DNA of 64,000 bases from Spirosoma oryzae. Its GTDB lineage: Bacteria > Bacteroidota > Bacteroidia > Cytophagales > Spirosomataceae. The position numbers were made by a program, and so were the translations under genes. Under the pieces are notes generated by a model. That model was not told the origin of the DNA and did not search any database. It saw only the letters and a program-made list of their open reading frames with translations. Each line of letters starts with the position of its first letter. Position 1 is the stretch's first letter. The DNA is taken from the NCBI RefSeq assembly GCF_003002825.1, contig NZ_PVTE01000001.1, positions 186,001 through 250,000 of the forward strand. The letters are read 5' to 3'. Of this stretch, positions 48,547 to 57,363 are shown one piece after another.

Positions 48547-48978
48547 ATGTATCCCCAAACTGACCCACGCGTAATCCTGTACATCGACAGCGATGAGGAT
48601 GACCATTTCCTCTTTGGTTCGCTGTTGAAGACCATCGCCCCCGACTACACGCTACAATCTTTTATGCGGGCCGAAGACGCGTTGACTTACTTACAGCAGA
48701 CCGAACAACCGCCCTTTCTGATTTTGTGCGAAGTACTGCTACCCGGCATGACGGGTCTTGAATTACGACGAACTATATACGCCGACGAGCAGCTGCGCAA
48801 ACGGAGTATCCCCTTCGTATTTGTTTCTGATCCCGTTATCCAGTCGGTTATCGAAGAAGCGTTCGAACTGACGGTGCAGGGTTTCTTTGAAAAGAGCCAC
48901 AACCGGCAGCAACAGCTACAGGACCTTACGCTGATCCTGAACTACTGGCAAACAAGCTTTCACCCCAACAAAGTCTAG
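48547..48978 (+). CDS. Single-domain receiver with Asp to Glu at the phosphorylation site
   Basis: 143 aa. The acidic pocket (Asp14, Asp16 in YIDSDED) and Lys116 (FFEKSHN) are kept, but the acceptor position reads LILCEVLLPGMTG with Glu62 instead of Asp. Glu at this position can mimic the phosphorylated state, so the protein could be constitutively active or only a binding partner. It runs divergently from the first receiver. Confidence 0.8.
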   Translation: MYPQTDPRVILYIDSDEDDHFLFGSLLKTIAPDYTLQSFMRAEDALTYLQQTEQPPFLILCEVLLPGMTGLELRRTIYADEQLRKRSIPFVFVSDPVIQSVIEEAFELTVQGFFEKSHNRQQQLQDLTLILNYWQTSFHPNKV

Positions 48979-49007
48979 TTGAAGTCGAACAACCGTCACG
49001 AAGCTAA

Positions 49008-49460
49008 TCACGTTTGACTGGCCGGGCGTATGCCGTTGAGGGGCGGCAGCGTAACCGTTTCGTACCAATATTGCCGTAAACCAGCCATAAACCGTTTCCA
49101 TTCGTCCAGACTGAATGGCTTGTGAATGAACGACGATGCGCCGGTCTGGTAGGCCTGATACACCAACGGAAGCTGGTCGTTGGCCGAGATCATCAATATC
49201 TGTAGTAGGGACAGCCGCTCATCCGACCGGATCTGCGCCAGAAGTTGCAATCCGTCGATCGTGTCGTTGAGGTCAACGTCCATCAAGACCAGCTGGGGCA
49301 GTCGTCTTGGGCTGGATTGCAGCCATTCCTGCGCCTGATGGGCATTGCTGACGAAAGTAAACTGCGCTTCCGGGAAGGTATTACGGGCGGCCTGGGTCAC
49401 GACAAGTGGCAGCGCCTGGTCATCGTCTATGAACAGGATCAGGAAAGGGCGGTGTGTCAA
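49008..49460 (-). CDS. Single-domain response-regulator receiver, canonical
   Basis: 150 aa. All key residues are present: Asp12-14, Asp61 in LVLMDVDL, Ser92 in MISAND, Lys114 in FIHKPFS. Receiver-only proteins often work in phosphorelays or bind motor or cyclase proteins. Convergent with the Asp-to-Glu receiver. Confidence 0.88.
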   Translation of the reverse strand: MTHRPFLILFIDDDQALPLVVTQAARNTFPEAQFTFVSNAHQAQEWLQSSPRRLPQLVLMDVDLNDTIDGLQLLAQIRSDERLSLLQILMISANDQLPLVYQAYQTGASSFIHKPFSLDEWKRFMAGLRQYWYETVTLPPLNGIRPASQT

Positions 49461-50078
49461 ATCGAGGGTAGCAACAAATGAATAGACACAAATGTAACGC
49501 TTTTGTGCAAGCGGGGCGTATCAAACTGTAGCTGTCGACAGTACCCGTAGAAAACGGCTGGCGAGTGTGGTTACCACCCTATTCGCTACGTTTACTTCAT
49601 GGTTGCATGAACTGGACGCACTACATACGTTGATGTGTTGACACGACGTATATCCTGGCGATTTCGTGAAACCGCGTAAAGCGCTACATCCGTCACCTGT
49701 CGGAATGGACCGATCGGAACGATTGTTCGTGACGAATCTACTCAGTAACTGTCGTTGTACGGAATGGATGAAGCCGCTCGCCTTCGGATGAAGACGAACC
49801 AGGCTGAGCGATTGGGTAAACTGCTGGCCGATCAGGAGAAAAAGCGGGCGCAATCAAAGGAAAGGCACCGGTGTGACTTTGTCTTACTGCAACAATGCGA
49901 CGATAGCCAGAATGGAACGGATTGCGCCCTAAATCCACTGAGGAGAACTTTGTCTATGTGGAAGTAAAGTCTCCTTCAGGGGATTTAGGGGTAAAAACAG
50001 GCGATTATTGGGCGACTGGGCCCTGCTGGTGCCGGGTAATCTGCTCACAGCACTGAGGGAGGCTGTAAGAGCTGGTTC
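49461..50078. other. Interval with a palindromic repeat and no supported gene
   Basis: A 70-codon plus-strand frame (49755-49967) is charged but has no family and runs into the palindromic repeat at 49928-49992, so it is not called as a gene. The rest is non-coding. Confidence 0.4.
49928..49992. repeat. Dispersed palindrome CCCTAAATCC...GGATTTAGGGG
   Basis: Left arm CCCTAAATCCACTGAGGAG (49928 onward), right arm ending CTTCAGGGGATTTAGGGG (to 49992). The same arm sequences occur in the nested palindrome at 60813-61258. Confidence 0.65.
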
Positions 50079-50384
50079 TTACCAATGCGTAAAACCTAAC
50101 GAATGGGCGGGACCAGCCTGATGGATAAACGGATTAGCTGCATTTTCCGAACTGACCAGTTCGATACCACAGGGCAGGGGAGAGGCCGATTCGCTGGCTT
50201 GTGCGTAGACCAATCCGATGCGGCAACCCGTCGTTTCGGCTTGTTCCAGCATGTCGAATAAACGGGTGACGCCAACCAGATAGAAGGCCATGCTCAGTAG
50301 GTTACCATAGCGCCAGTCGGCCGACTCCCGCTGCGATCGTTCGGCTTTAGTGATGTACTGCTTGTAAAGTTGAAATCCGTTCAT
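50079..50384 (-). CDS. Hypothetical protein
   Basis: 101 aa. Helical N-terminal part (MNGFQLYKQYITKAERSQRESADWRYGNLLSMAFYLVGVTRLFDML) and a Ser/Ala-rich C-terminus. No family recognised. Start ATG at 50384. Confidence 0.5.
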   Translation of the reverse strand: MNGFQLYKQYITKAERSQRESADWRYGNLLSMAFYLVGVTRLFDMLEQAETTGCRIGLVYAQASESASPLPCGIELVSSENAANPFIHQAGPAHSLGFTHW

Positions 50385-50740
50385 GTTTCACTGTATCATA
50401 GGTGTAAGTACTACTAAATTCATAGGCAATATATGCAAATGATATATACTATTCATAAGGATTTAGTTAAAAATTTGATTAAAATGTTAACTAATAATTA
50501 ACATTTTCCTTTTGTGTGATGCGGTAATACCAGTGTTATGATTAGTGCTGACAAACCACTGAGTCAGCCAAATCGTTACAGTAAGTGAAGTGTATTTACT
50601 ACTCGCTACAAATCAGATTGTTGTACATTAACCTTGCTTAAGTATACAATATATAAAATAGGTTAATTTTTCATGTAGAATTTTGGTTTATGATAGACTA
50701 GTGTGCTTTATTTGTGAACACACTGTCCTTTTTCAACCTT

Positions 50741-50854
50741 ATGTATCAGCAATCTACGACATGGCGATTTATGCCTTTGTGCGATCAGGCCTGTTTGCAG
50801 GTGATGGCTTATTGCCCCCGTTTCGCCAGCAGCTGGCTTATTTTCCTTAACTGA
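50741..50854 (+). CDS. Possible 37-aa small protein
   Basis: ATG at 50741, TGA at 50852-50854. Residues include three Cys, several aromatic residues and a hydrophobic end (SSWLIFLN). It is followed directly by a hairpin and a terminator, so the unit has transcript-like boundaries. It may instead be part of a non-coding RNA. Confidence 0.3.
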   Translation: MYQQSTTWRFMPLCDQACLQVMAYCPRFASSWLIFLN

Positions 50855-50901
50855 TTTCTTCCGAAGGAATCAGATAGCATTGGCTCCTAAGCCATACTAG
50901 C

Positions 50902-50930
50902 AAGCCTACTGGTAACACCGGTAGGCTTTG
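50902..50930 (+). terminator. Terminator of the small ORF unit
   Basis: AAGCCTAC (50902-50909) pairs with GTAGGCTT at about 50921-50928. Only a short T-rich stretch follows. Confidence 0.6.
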
Positions 50931-51139
50931 TTCGTCTTGCCCGTTCCCCGCCGATTGAACAGGTCTGTCGCCCGTCGATGGGCAAGTCCAACCGGGTGCT
51001 GCACTTGATGGCAGGATCGGGTATAACTGAATCAGAATTCAGCCCGTACGCTCACTCTTTTCATGTAGTTACAACATACAGGTCCGCCAATTTCTTTTAG
51101 GCCATACACACACGTTCATCAACGCAACAGCTTGACACC

Positions 51140-51385
51140 ATGGTTGTAAAGGTTGGAAAATTGAAGGGGCCATTCCGGGGATTCCGGAATCTGGAAACGC
51201 GGTTTGTCTTTCTGGACGGTAGCGTCTGGCGACAGCGGCAACCCAAATATCTGTACTTCTACGCCAACAGACCCCGTGCCCGGGTGCTGTACGAAAACGG
51301 GCGCTATGTGCTGGAAGTTGACGGAACTGACGAAACGATCGAGGTAATCGAAGAAACGGCGGCTTCGCAGCGGGAAGATCAATAG
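51140..51385 (+). CDS. Small hypothetical protein
   Basis: 81 aa, beta-rich and basic in the first 50 residues (VKVGKLKGPFRGFRNLETRFVFLDG; KYLYFYANRPRARVLYENGRYVLEVDG), acidic at the end. Unknown family. Good composition and compact size support it as a gene. Confidence 0.6.
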   Translation: MVVKVGKLKGPFRGFRNLETRFVFLDGSVWRQRQPKYLYFYANRPRARVLYENGRYVLEVDGTDETIEVIEETAASQREDQ

Positions 51386-51741
51386 ATCGTAAACGTTTTC
51401 TACCGTCTTTCATATTGGGAACTGACTACCTGTGGTACGCTGGTATCTCGATCCTGTTTCTTCCTGGTGAACCGTTAGGAACGTCCCACTATCTTGATGG
51501 AACATCGAGCCGTTGCACCCGTGATTCCCTTTGTCCGTTTGCGTCTACTGGTGAAGCGTTGGGTAAAAAGAGTTGTCCAGATGGCTTAGATGAGCCAGAT
51601 TGCAGCCATACTGAGTGGCCTCAGTATATCACCGATAAGGTGGTACTGGAAAGGCGGTTGCTGATGGTAACGAATCTCGAATGCCGCAAGGATAAATGCT
51701 ACTAACGAGCCGACAATAGACTCGTTAGTAGCGTAAGGGTA
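51386..51741. other. Interval without a supported gene, containing a bidirectional terminator
   Basis: A 96-codon plus-strand frame (51415-51705) is Cys- and Thr-rich with poor start context and is not called. A perfect 11-bp inverted repeat lies at 51699-51731. Confidence 0.4.
51699..51731. terminator. Inverted repeat CTACTAACGAG / CTCGTTAGTAG
   Basis: 51699-51709 and 51721-51731, just past the stop of the minus-strand secreted-protein gene at 51742. No long T-run follows. Confidence 0.55.
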
Positions 51742-52062
51742 TTAGTTGACGCGCTCTTTTTTCATCGACTTCGTTGTTTTGCGAGTGCTTTTAGTCCGTG
51801 AGTTCTGGGACTTATTACTACTGCCAGTTCCGACCGTCGATTGCATACCGTATGAGGTTCCGTTCGATGATCCAACGACGTCACTTCCTGCTGTGGTGCC
51901 GGTTCTCGTTGCAGAACCATTTGTGCCGCTTCCTGTGCCACTGTTTACTGTAGTCCCGTCCGTGTTCGGATTCGTCTGGCGGTTTTTGCCAGTTGTTGTT
52001 TGCGCGTGGGCTGCACTGAGACACATCGTCAGAACAGCCATGATCGTCATTACCTTTTTCAT
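51742..52062 (-). CDS. Small secreted Ser/Thr/Gly-rich protein
   Basis: 106 aa from ATG 52062 (MKKVMTIMAVLTMCLSAAHAQ, a clear signal peptide). Mature region almost entirely Thr, Gly, Ser, Asn with a basic end (KSTRKTTKSMKKERVN). Disordered, likely surface or matrix-associated. No family. Confidence 0.7.
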   Translation of the reverse strand: MKKVMTIMAVLTMCLSAAHAQTTTGKNRQTNPNTDGTTVNSGTGSGTNGSATRTGTTAGSDVVGSSNGTSYGMQSTVGTGSSNKSQNSRTKSTRKTTKSMKKERVN

Positions 52063-52361
52063 ACGTTGCTGAATGTTGTTGCTACTACTTCGAAAACAGA
52101 CTGATATGTAAAAAGTTATGCGAATTCGTTCGGCATCAACGACGTGAAGGCTACGGCCGCGTAACGAATGCAGTGCTGTCAATGGGCGTGCATACAAGTA
52201 AGTAAACAGGCTGTACCGGACAGCTCCAAAGTGAATGATAGTGGGTCAACCCGTACAAAAATCGAACAAGGTAGTCTGCTGGTATTGAACACGGGCGACC
52301 GTATAGGTGGCGATAACTACGTAAACAGGCGTATATTCGTCGGTACTGAGCCACTGCCCGT

Positions 52362-53744
52362 ATGTCATTTCGCCACACGGTTCGCCAGCGAACCTACGTT
52401 TTTGACGATCTTAAAACCTTACTGGCCCGGGCCAGCCCACTGCGGTCAGGGGATGAACTGGCGGGGCTAACAGCCCGGTCGGCTGAGGAACGGGTGGCTG
52501 CCCAAATGGCCCTGGCGGATCTGCCACTGACGCATTTTCTGACCGAAACGGTCATCCCCTATGAACAGGATGAGGTAACCCGACTTATCATCGATTCACA
52601 CGATGCGTCGGCGTTCGCGCCAATCTGCTCGCTGACGGTTGGTGAATTGCGTAACTACCTGCTGGACTATGCAACCACAACCGACACCCTGCGGGCGCTC
52701 CATTGGGGACTAACGCCCGAGATGGTGGCGGCTGTGTCGAAACTCATGCGCAACCAGGATCTGATTGCCGTTGCCAGCAAGTGCGAAGTCGTCACGCAGT
52801 TTCGCAACACCATCGGCCTGTCGGGGCGACTGAGTACCCGACTTCAACCCAACCACCCCACCGACGACGCTCGTGGCATTGCCGCCAGCCTGGTCGATGG
52901 CTTGCTTTACGGCTCCGGCGACGCGGTCATCGGCATCAACCCCGCCACCGACCATCTGCAAACAACCGTCCGGCTGTTACACCTGCTCGATTCGGTACGC
53001 GAACGGTTCGCCATTCCCACGCAGACCTGCATACTGAGTCACCTGACGACGACGATCCAGGCGATTGAGCAGGGGGCACCCGTCGATCTGGCGTTTCAGA
53101 GCATCGGCGGTACGGAAGGTGTCAACGCATCCTTCGGGGTCGACCTGGCACTGCTGCGCGAAGGACTGGACGCTACCCGGTCGCTGAATCGGGGTACACT
53201 GGGGAAAAACGTGATGTATTTCGAGACAGGGCAGGGGAGTGCCCTCTCGGCCAACGCGCACCACGGTGTCGATCAGCAAACGGTCGAAGCGCGGGCCTAT
53301 GCGGTAGCGCGTATGTTCGACCCGCTGCTGGTCAATTCCGTGGTCGGGTTTATCGGACCGGAGTACCTCTACGATGGTAAACAGATCATCCGGGCGGGGC
53401 TGGAAGACCATTTTTGCGGGAAAGTGCTGGGCCTGCCCATGGGTGTCGACATCTGCTATACCAACCATGCCGAAGCCGATCAGGACGATATGGACACGCT
53501 GCTGACGGTGCTGGGCGCGGCCGGGGTAACGTTTATCATGGGTATCCCCGGTGCCGACGACGTTATGCTGCACTACCAGAGTACCAGTTTTCACGACGCA
53601 CTCTATCTCCGACGCCAACTGAACCGCCGTCCGGCCCCGGAGTTTGAGCAATGGCTGCTGAAGATGGGTATTCTCAACGACGCCTTACAACTGCAACCCG
53701 TTCAAAAGGGTCATCGCCTTGTCGCATCTGTATCAACTTTCTGA
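52362..53744 (+). CDS. eutB: Ethanolamine ammonia-lyase large subunit
   Basis: 460 aa, full-length. Characteristic EutB segments include RLIIDSHDASAF (about 76-87), CEVVTQFRNTIGLSGRLSTRLQPNHPTDD (141-169), FQSIGGTEGVNASFGVDL (about 246-263), YFETGQGSALSANAHHG (about 287-303) and MGVDICYTNHAEADQDDMD (about 363-381). With EutC and adenosylcobalamin it converts ethanolamine to acetaldehyde and ammonia, supplying nitrogen and carbon. The next gene is a DUF4377 lipoprotein 12 bases on, and eutC lies 1.46 kb further. No cobalamin riboswitch seen. Confidence 0.95.
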   Translation: MSFRHTVRQRTYVFDDLKTLLARASPLRSGDELAGLTARSAEERVAAQMALADLPLTHFLTETVIPYEQDEVTRLIIDSHDASAFAPICSLTVGELRNYLLDYATTTDTLRALHWGLTPEMVAAVSKLMRNQDLIAVASKCEVVTQFRNTIGLSGRLSTRLQPNHPTDDARGIAASLVDGLLYGSGDAVIGINPATDHLQTTVRLLHLLDSVRERFAIPTQTCILSHLTTTIQAIEQGAPVDLAFQSIGGTEGVNASFGVDLALLREGLDATRSLNRGTLGKNVMYFETGQGSALSANAHHGVDQQTVEARAYAVARMFDPLLVNSVVGFIGPEYLYDGKQIIRAGLEDHFCGKVLGLPMGVDICYTNHAEADQDDMDTLLTVLGAAGVTFIMGIPGADDVMLHYQSTSFHDALYLRRQLNRRPAPEFEQWLLKMGILNDALQLQPVQKGHRLVASVSTF

Positions 53745-53756
53745 TCCCTGACAATC

Positions 53757-54092
53757 ATGGTTTTCTGGCGAATCCTGACATTCACGACGCTACTGGCGGT
53801 AACGGCTTGCGAGAAGCGGATTGGGCCGGAAGTGCCCGTCCGGCTAACGATGCAAATTGACAGTAAGCAGGGCGACTGTTCCTATCTAGGGCCACGTAAA
53901 TGCCTACAGATTCGTGAGCATGATAACGAACGATGGTCGTTTATGTACGAAGGGATCGAGGGATTTACGTACGAATCTGGCTACCGATACACCGTCGAGG
54001 TATGGCGTCAGACGCTGCCTATCGATGGAATCGCCGATGCATTGCCGTACCGGTACGCACTCATTCGGGTGATTAATAAAGTAAAGCAATGA
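53757..54092 (+). CDS. DUF4377-type lipoprotein
   Basis: 111 aa. Lipoprotein signal with lipobox VTAC (Cys about 18). The domain contains DCSYLGPRKCLQIRE and WSFMYEGIEGFTYESGYRYTVEV, the DUF4377 pattern (paired Cys and GF-YE-GY). It sits 12 bases after eutB, between eutB and eutC, with no obvious link to ethanolamine use. Confidence 0.8.
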   Translation: MVFWRILTFTTLLAVTACEKRIGPEVPVRLTMQIDSKQGDCSYLGPRKCLQIREHDNERWSFMYEGIEGFTYESGYRYTVEVWRQTLPIDGIADALPYRYALIRVINKVKQ

Positions 54093-54223
54093 CCCTGTTT
54101 GCCGTTGCTGGCCGATAAAGACAACCGGCAACAGTATGCTGTAGTTGGAAACGCCGGTATCAAACCGTTTTTTCTAACTTACTACTGGATATGGTTAACG
54201 TAAAGTTTAATTGAACAACAGTA

Positions 54224-54466
54224 GTGAGAGTACAAAGACAGATTAGTTGGTTTAGCATCTCCAGTGAAGAACTCGTAGGAGAAAGCAGTATAGATCATGT
54301 ACCTCTGGATGATTTGAAGAAGCTTTTTGATCCTCCTGCTGACGATCCATTAATGTACAATCCCTACGAAATTAATATATATCAAGCCAAGGAGCTTCGG
54401 CGATGGGTAAGGTTAATCTTTGACTTTGATTCGTTCACTTACTACGCTGAATGCTTCCAAGCCTAA
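54224..54466 (+). CDS. DUF7683-like small protein
   Basis: 80 aa with GTG start at 54224. Pattern ISSEELV, PLDDLKKLFDPPADDPLMYNPYEI and FDFDSFTYYAECF fits DUF7683, small proteins found near polymorphic toxins and elsewhere. Function unknown. A strong terminator follows. Confidence 0.6.
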   Translation: MRVQRQISWFSISSEELVGESSIDHVPLDDLKKLFDPPADDPLMYNPYEINIYQAKELRRWVRLIFDFDSFTYYAECFQA

Positions 54467-54476
54467 CATAACGTAT

Positions 54477-54514
54477 GCTACTGAATATACCGGCGAGCCG
54501 GTATATTCAGTAGC
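54477..54514. terminator. Perfect 18-bp hairpin
   Basis: 54477-54494 (GCTACTGAATATACCGGC) pairs exactly with 54497-54514 around two bases. Confidence 0.75.
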
Positions 54515-54630
54515 TGCTGGTGAGGTAGCGGGGCACGTTATCTGCTGATGGGTTGACGGACGGGCCACCGTATATGGACATGCTGGTTTGGAGTGTAAAA
54601 AAACGAACGGATAAGCACGTATTGATACTA

Positions 54631-55113
54631 ATGAATGGTAAACGATTACTACTGCTGGCACTCTATCTCACTGTCGGGCTGTCTGGTTATGCTCAACAAA
54701 CTCATGGTGCTGACTCTCTTGCCCGGTATGCCATTGGTAAGCCGGTTGTCGAGTACGATACGGTACAGGCAGTGCGTCAGCTCTTTGCAGCCAAACGCGA
54801 CGTTGCCGGGTACACGGCCAACATAGGTATGCTGACCACCGGTGTGGGTGGTGTTTTTCTGCTGTCTACCCTGGCGTTTGCCAATCTTGTTGGTGGTCTT
54901 GTCGGATTGAAACCCGATCCCGGCAGAGTCGCTGTCCTTGGTTTAAAATTGACATCCCCCGGTTTATTGATTACTTCGCTTGGCGTCGCCAAGCGAATTC
55001 GCTATAACCGAAAGCGGGAAGAAGCCATCTTACTGGCGTATGAACAGGGACAACCCTTACCACCGTTCGTTCGGCGTTCGTTGACCAGGAGATACGACCG
55101 GCTGAATAGATAA
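54631..55113 (+). CDS. Membrane protein with signal peptide, unknown
   Basis: 160 aa from ATG 54631. Signal peptide to AQQ (about 23), then a soluble segment. A hydrophobic region follows (about 70-95, MLTTGVGGVFLLSTLAFANLVGGLVG) and a second at about 105-125. The C-terminus is basic (RRSLTRRYDRLNR). No family recognised. Separates eutB from eutC. Confidence 0.6.
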   Translation: MNGKRLLLLALYLTVGLSGYAQQTHGADSLARYAIGKPVVEYDTVQAVRQLFAAKRDVAGYTANIGMLTTGVGGVFLLSTLAFANLVGGLVGLKPDPGRVAVLGLKLTSPGLLITSLGVAKRIRYNRKREEAILLAYEQGQPLPPFVRRSLTRRYDRLNR

Positions 55114-55208
55114 GATGAATGCGTAGCACCAGAACTGCCGAGTGGTGCGATAGCAGATGCGCTGTTCGGCCAATAGGTACGCTACCGAGTCATCGATAAA
55201 ATGAACGC

Positions 55209-56021
55209 ATGAACAATGTAAACGAGCAGCCCGACAGCCTTGATCCCTGGGCATTTTTACGAACCCATACGGCCGCCCGTATCGCGCAGGGACGCGCCGG
55301 TAATAGTCTGCCGACCCGTGCGCTGCTCGATTTTCAGCTCGACCACGCCCGCGCCCGCGATGCTGTCCACGCCACCCTCGACACGAATGCGCTGCTGGCA
55401 GCGCTTACCCAGCACAAGCTGGATGTTCTTCGCCTGCAAAGCCGCGCCACTGACCGACCGACTTATCTGAAGCGTCCCGACCTGGGGCGGCAGCTGAGCG
55501 CCGAATCATATGCACAGCTACACGAGCGCGATCAGGAGGCTACGCTGGTGATTGTCGTTACCGATGGCCTGTCGGCGACGGCGGTGCAGAATCACGCTCT
55601 GTCGGTGGTCGGCGGGTTGGCGGCTGGAGCAAAACGCCGGGGTTGGTCGCTGGCTCCTGTGTGTGTGGTCGAGCAGGGGCGCGTTGCGATTGGGGATGCC
55701 ATCGGTAACGCGTTTGGGGCAGCTCTGCTGGTGGTGCTGATTGGCGAACGGCCGGGCCTTTCCTCGCCCGACAGTCTGGGGGCTTACCTGACCTACCAGC
55801 CCCGCCCCGGCCTGACCGATGCGTCGCGTAACTGTGTATCGAACATCCGGCCGGAGGGCTTACCTGCCGGGGTTGCGGTTGACAAGCTGCTTTGGCTGCT
55901 CGATGAAATGCACACGCGTCGGCTGTCGGGCGTGGGGCTGAAAGACGAAATGCCTACGCATACACCGCTGCATACGTCTTCCCCGGACGTGTCCGCACAA
56001 ATCCCCGAAACTCCAGATTGA
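55209..56021 (+). CDS. eutC: Ethanolamine ammonia-lyase small subunit
   Basis: 270 aa. EutC segments: ARIAQGRAGNSLPTRALLDFQLDHARARDAVH (about 23-54), VVTDGLSATAVQNHA (about 116-130), IGERPGLSSPDSLGAYLTYQPRPGLTDASRNCVSNIRPEGL (about 178-218). It completes the AdoCbl enzyme with EutB. The C-terminus runs about 25 residues past the last conserved block and overlaps the convergent dprA end by 68 bases. Confidence 0.93.
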   Translation: MNNVNEQPDSLDPWAFLRTHTAARIAQGRAGNSLPTRALLDFQLDHARARDAVHATLDTNALLAALTQHKLDVLRLQSRATDRPTYLKRPDLGRQLSAESYAQLHERDQEATLVIVVTDGLSATAVQNHALSVVGGLAAGAKRRGWSLAPVCVVEQGRVAIGDAIGNAFGAALLVVLIGERPGLSSPDSLGAYLTYQPRPGLTDASRNCVSNIRPEGLPAGVAVDKLLWLLDEMHTRRLSGVGLKDEMPTHTPLHTSSPDVSAQIPETPD

Positions 56022-57066
56022 GCAGCAACGCAGCCAGCCGGTTCATCGGAATCTGAGTCTGCCAGCTCAACTCATCGACGTGCAGTTCCGTGTGTTGACG
56101 GAGAAGCGCCAGTACCTGACTTTCTTCGGTGGTCAGGTCGAGGGGAAGCGAGGGCGGGGTGCGGGGTGTTGGCGTCGCCGATTGGGGCAGGTCCCAGCTT
56201 AACGCGTCAATCAGGTCGGCGGGGCTGGTGTAGATCTGCGCTTTGTGTTCCCGAATCAGCTTGTTACAGCCCGCCGAAAACGTCTGACTGAGTTGCCCCG
56301 GTACGGCAAATACCTCGCGGTGGTAATTGTTGGCATACTCCGCCGTGATAAGTGCCCCTCCTTTCGCGGCTGCTTCGACTACCACCACCGCGTCGCTGAT
56401 ACCGGCGATGATACGGTTACGGGCTGGAAACAGATGCGGGTTTGGCTTCGTCCCTGGTGGACTCTCGGTAAGCAAGCCGCCCTGCGCCAGCATCTCCTGC
56501 GCCGATTTCTGATGTACGTTCGGATAGATGATATCCAGACCACTGGCCATTACGCCTATCGTCGGCAGGCCATGCGTCAGGCTGGCGCGATGGGCGGCAA
56601 TGTCGATCCCGTAGGCCAATCCACTGATGATCGTAACACCGTGCGGTACCAGTGCTTCGACCAGTTCGGCCGTGATCCGCCGGCCGTAGTCCGTTGCCTG
56701 CCGCGTCCCGACGAGACCGATGGTCCGGCTCGTGTTGAGCGAGCCGTTGCCCCGCCAGTACAGCAGGGCGGGCGCATCGTACAAGCCTTTCAGCCGGGTG
56801 GGATAATCGGCATCGGTGTAAAAGAGGGCGGTGGCCTGTAGCGCGTCGAGTCGCTTCAGGATGGCTTCGGCTTCGTGTTGCACGTTGGCCCGGAGCAGCG
56901 CCCGGACGGTTACTTCGCCGATACCGGGAATCCGAAGCAGGCGGGCCGGGGGCGTGGTAAATACGTTGGCGGGCGAGCCGCAATAGCTGACGAGCTGCCG
57001 AAGCAGGATGCTGCCGACGCCCGGAACAAGGGTCAGCGCAATGGAAGATTGACGGTCGGTGGGCAC
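55954..57066 (-). CDS. dprA: DNA-processing protein DprA
   Basis: 370 aa. Helix-hairpin-helix-like N-terminus (about 1-65), Rossmann core with GLVGTRQATDYGR (about 116-128), ISGLAYGIDIAAHRASL (about 146-162), PTIGVMASGLDIIYPN, LFPARNRIIAGISDAVVVVEAAAKGGALITAEYA (about 211-244), and a C-terminal winged-helix region. It loads RecA on incoming single-stranded DNA during natural transformation. Tail-to-tail overlap with eutC. Confidence 0.95.
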   Translation of the reverse strand: MPTDRQSSIALTLVPGVGSILLRQLVSYCGSPANVFTTPPARLLRIPGIGEVTVRALLRANVQHEAEAILKRLDALQATALFYTDADYPTRLKGLYDAPALLYWRGNGSLNTSRTIGLVGTRQATDYGRRITAELVEALVPHGVTIISGLAYGIDIAAHRASLTHGLPTIGVMASGLDIIYPNVHQKSAQEMLAQGGLLTESPPGTKPNPHLFPARNRIIAGISDAVVVVEAAAKGGALITAEYANNYHREVFAVPGQLSQTFSAGCNKLIREHKAQIYTSPADLIDALSWDLPQSATPTPRTPPSLPLDLTTEESQVLALLRQHTELHVDELSWQTQIPMNRLAALLLNLEFRGFVRTRPGKTYAAVYA

Positions 57067-57110
57067 AGAAGCAATGTTAATACGCCCAAACTACGAAGTT
57101 TTTCAGAATT

Positions 57111-57269
57111 GACAGGATTACAGGATTGTCAGGATTTAATGGTACGTGGATGACACAGATGACGCTGACAAGCGCAGATTTTTCCGTTTCGAATCCAGAT
57201 TAGCGGTAACCCGCCACAATTTGCGTCATCCGCGTGCTATCAAAATCCTGCCAATCCTGTAATCCTGTC
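57111..57269. repeat. Small element with 27-bp terminal inverted repeats (MITE-like), copy 2
   Basis: Left end 57111-57137 begins GACAGGATTACAGGATT; right end 57243-57269 is its inverse, as at 1675-1892. The core differs from copy 1, except that both cores end with GCGTGCTA before the right repeat. Confidence 0.75.
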
Positions 57270-57363
57270 TAAAAAGAATAGCAGTTCGGTAATGGTTCGG
57301 TTACATTGGGGTAATCTGCGGATGGTTACTTTGCAAAATCGTTTTAACCTCATTTTAACGAAT

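Larger units (their letters stand above)
50385..51139. other. AT-rich interval with a possible 37-codon ORF and terminator
   Basis: Mostly non-coding. It holds a short ORF (50741-50854), an adjacent hairpin (50851-50873) and a terminator (50902-50930). No other gene supported. Confidence 0.45.

Noticed and set aside
49755-49967. 70-codon plus-strand frame
   Set aside because: Runs into a palindromic repeat and has no recognisable product.
51415-51705. 96-codon frame rich in Cys and Thr
   Set aside because: Poor start context and no homology pattern; ends beside a terminator.
52063-52361. Cobalamin riboswitch before eutB
   Set aside because: No B12-box or conserved fold could be seen in the leader.
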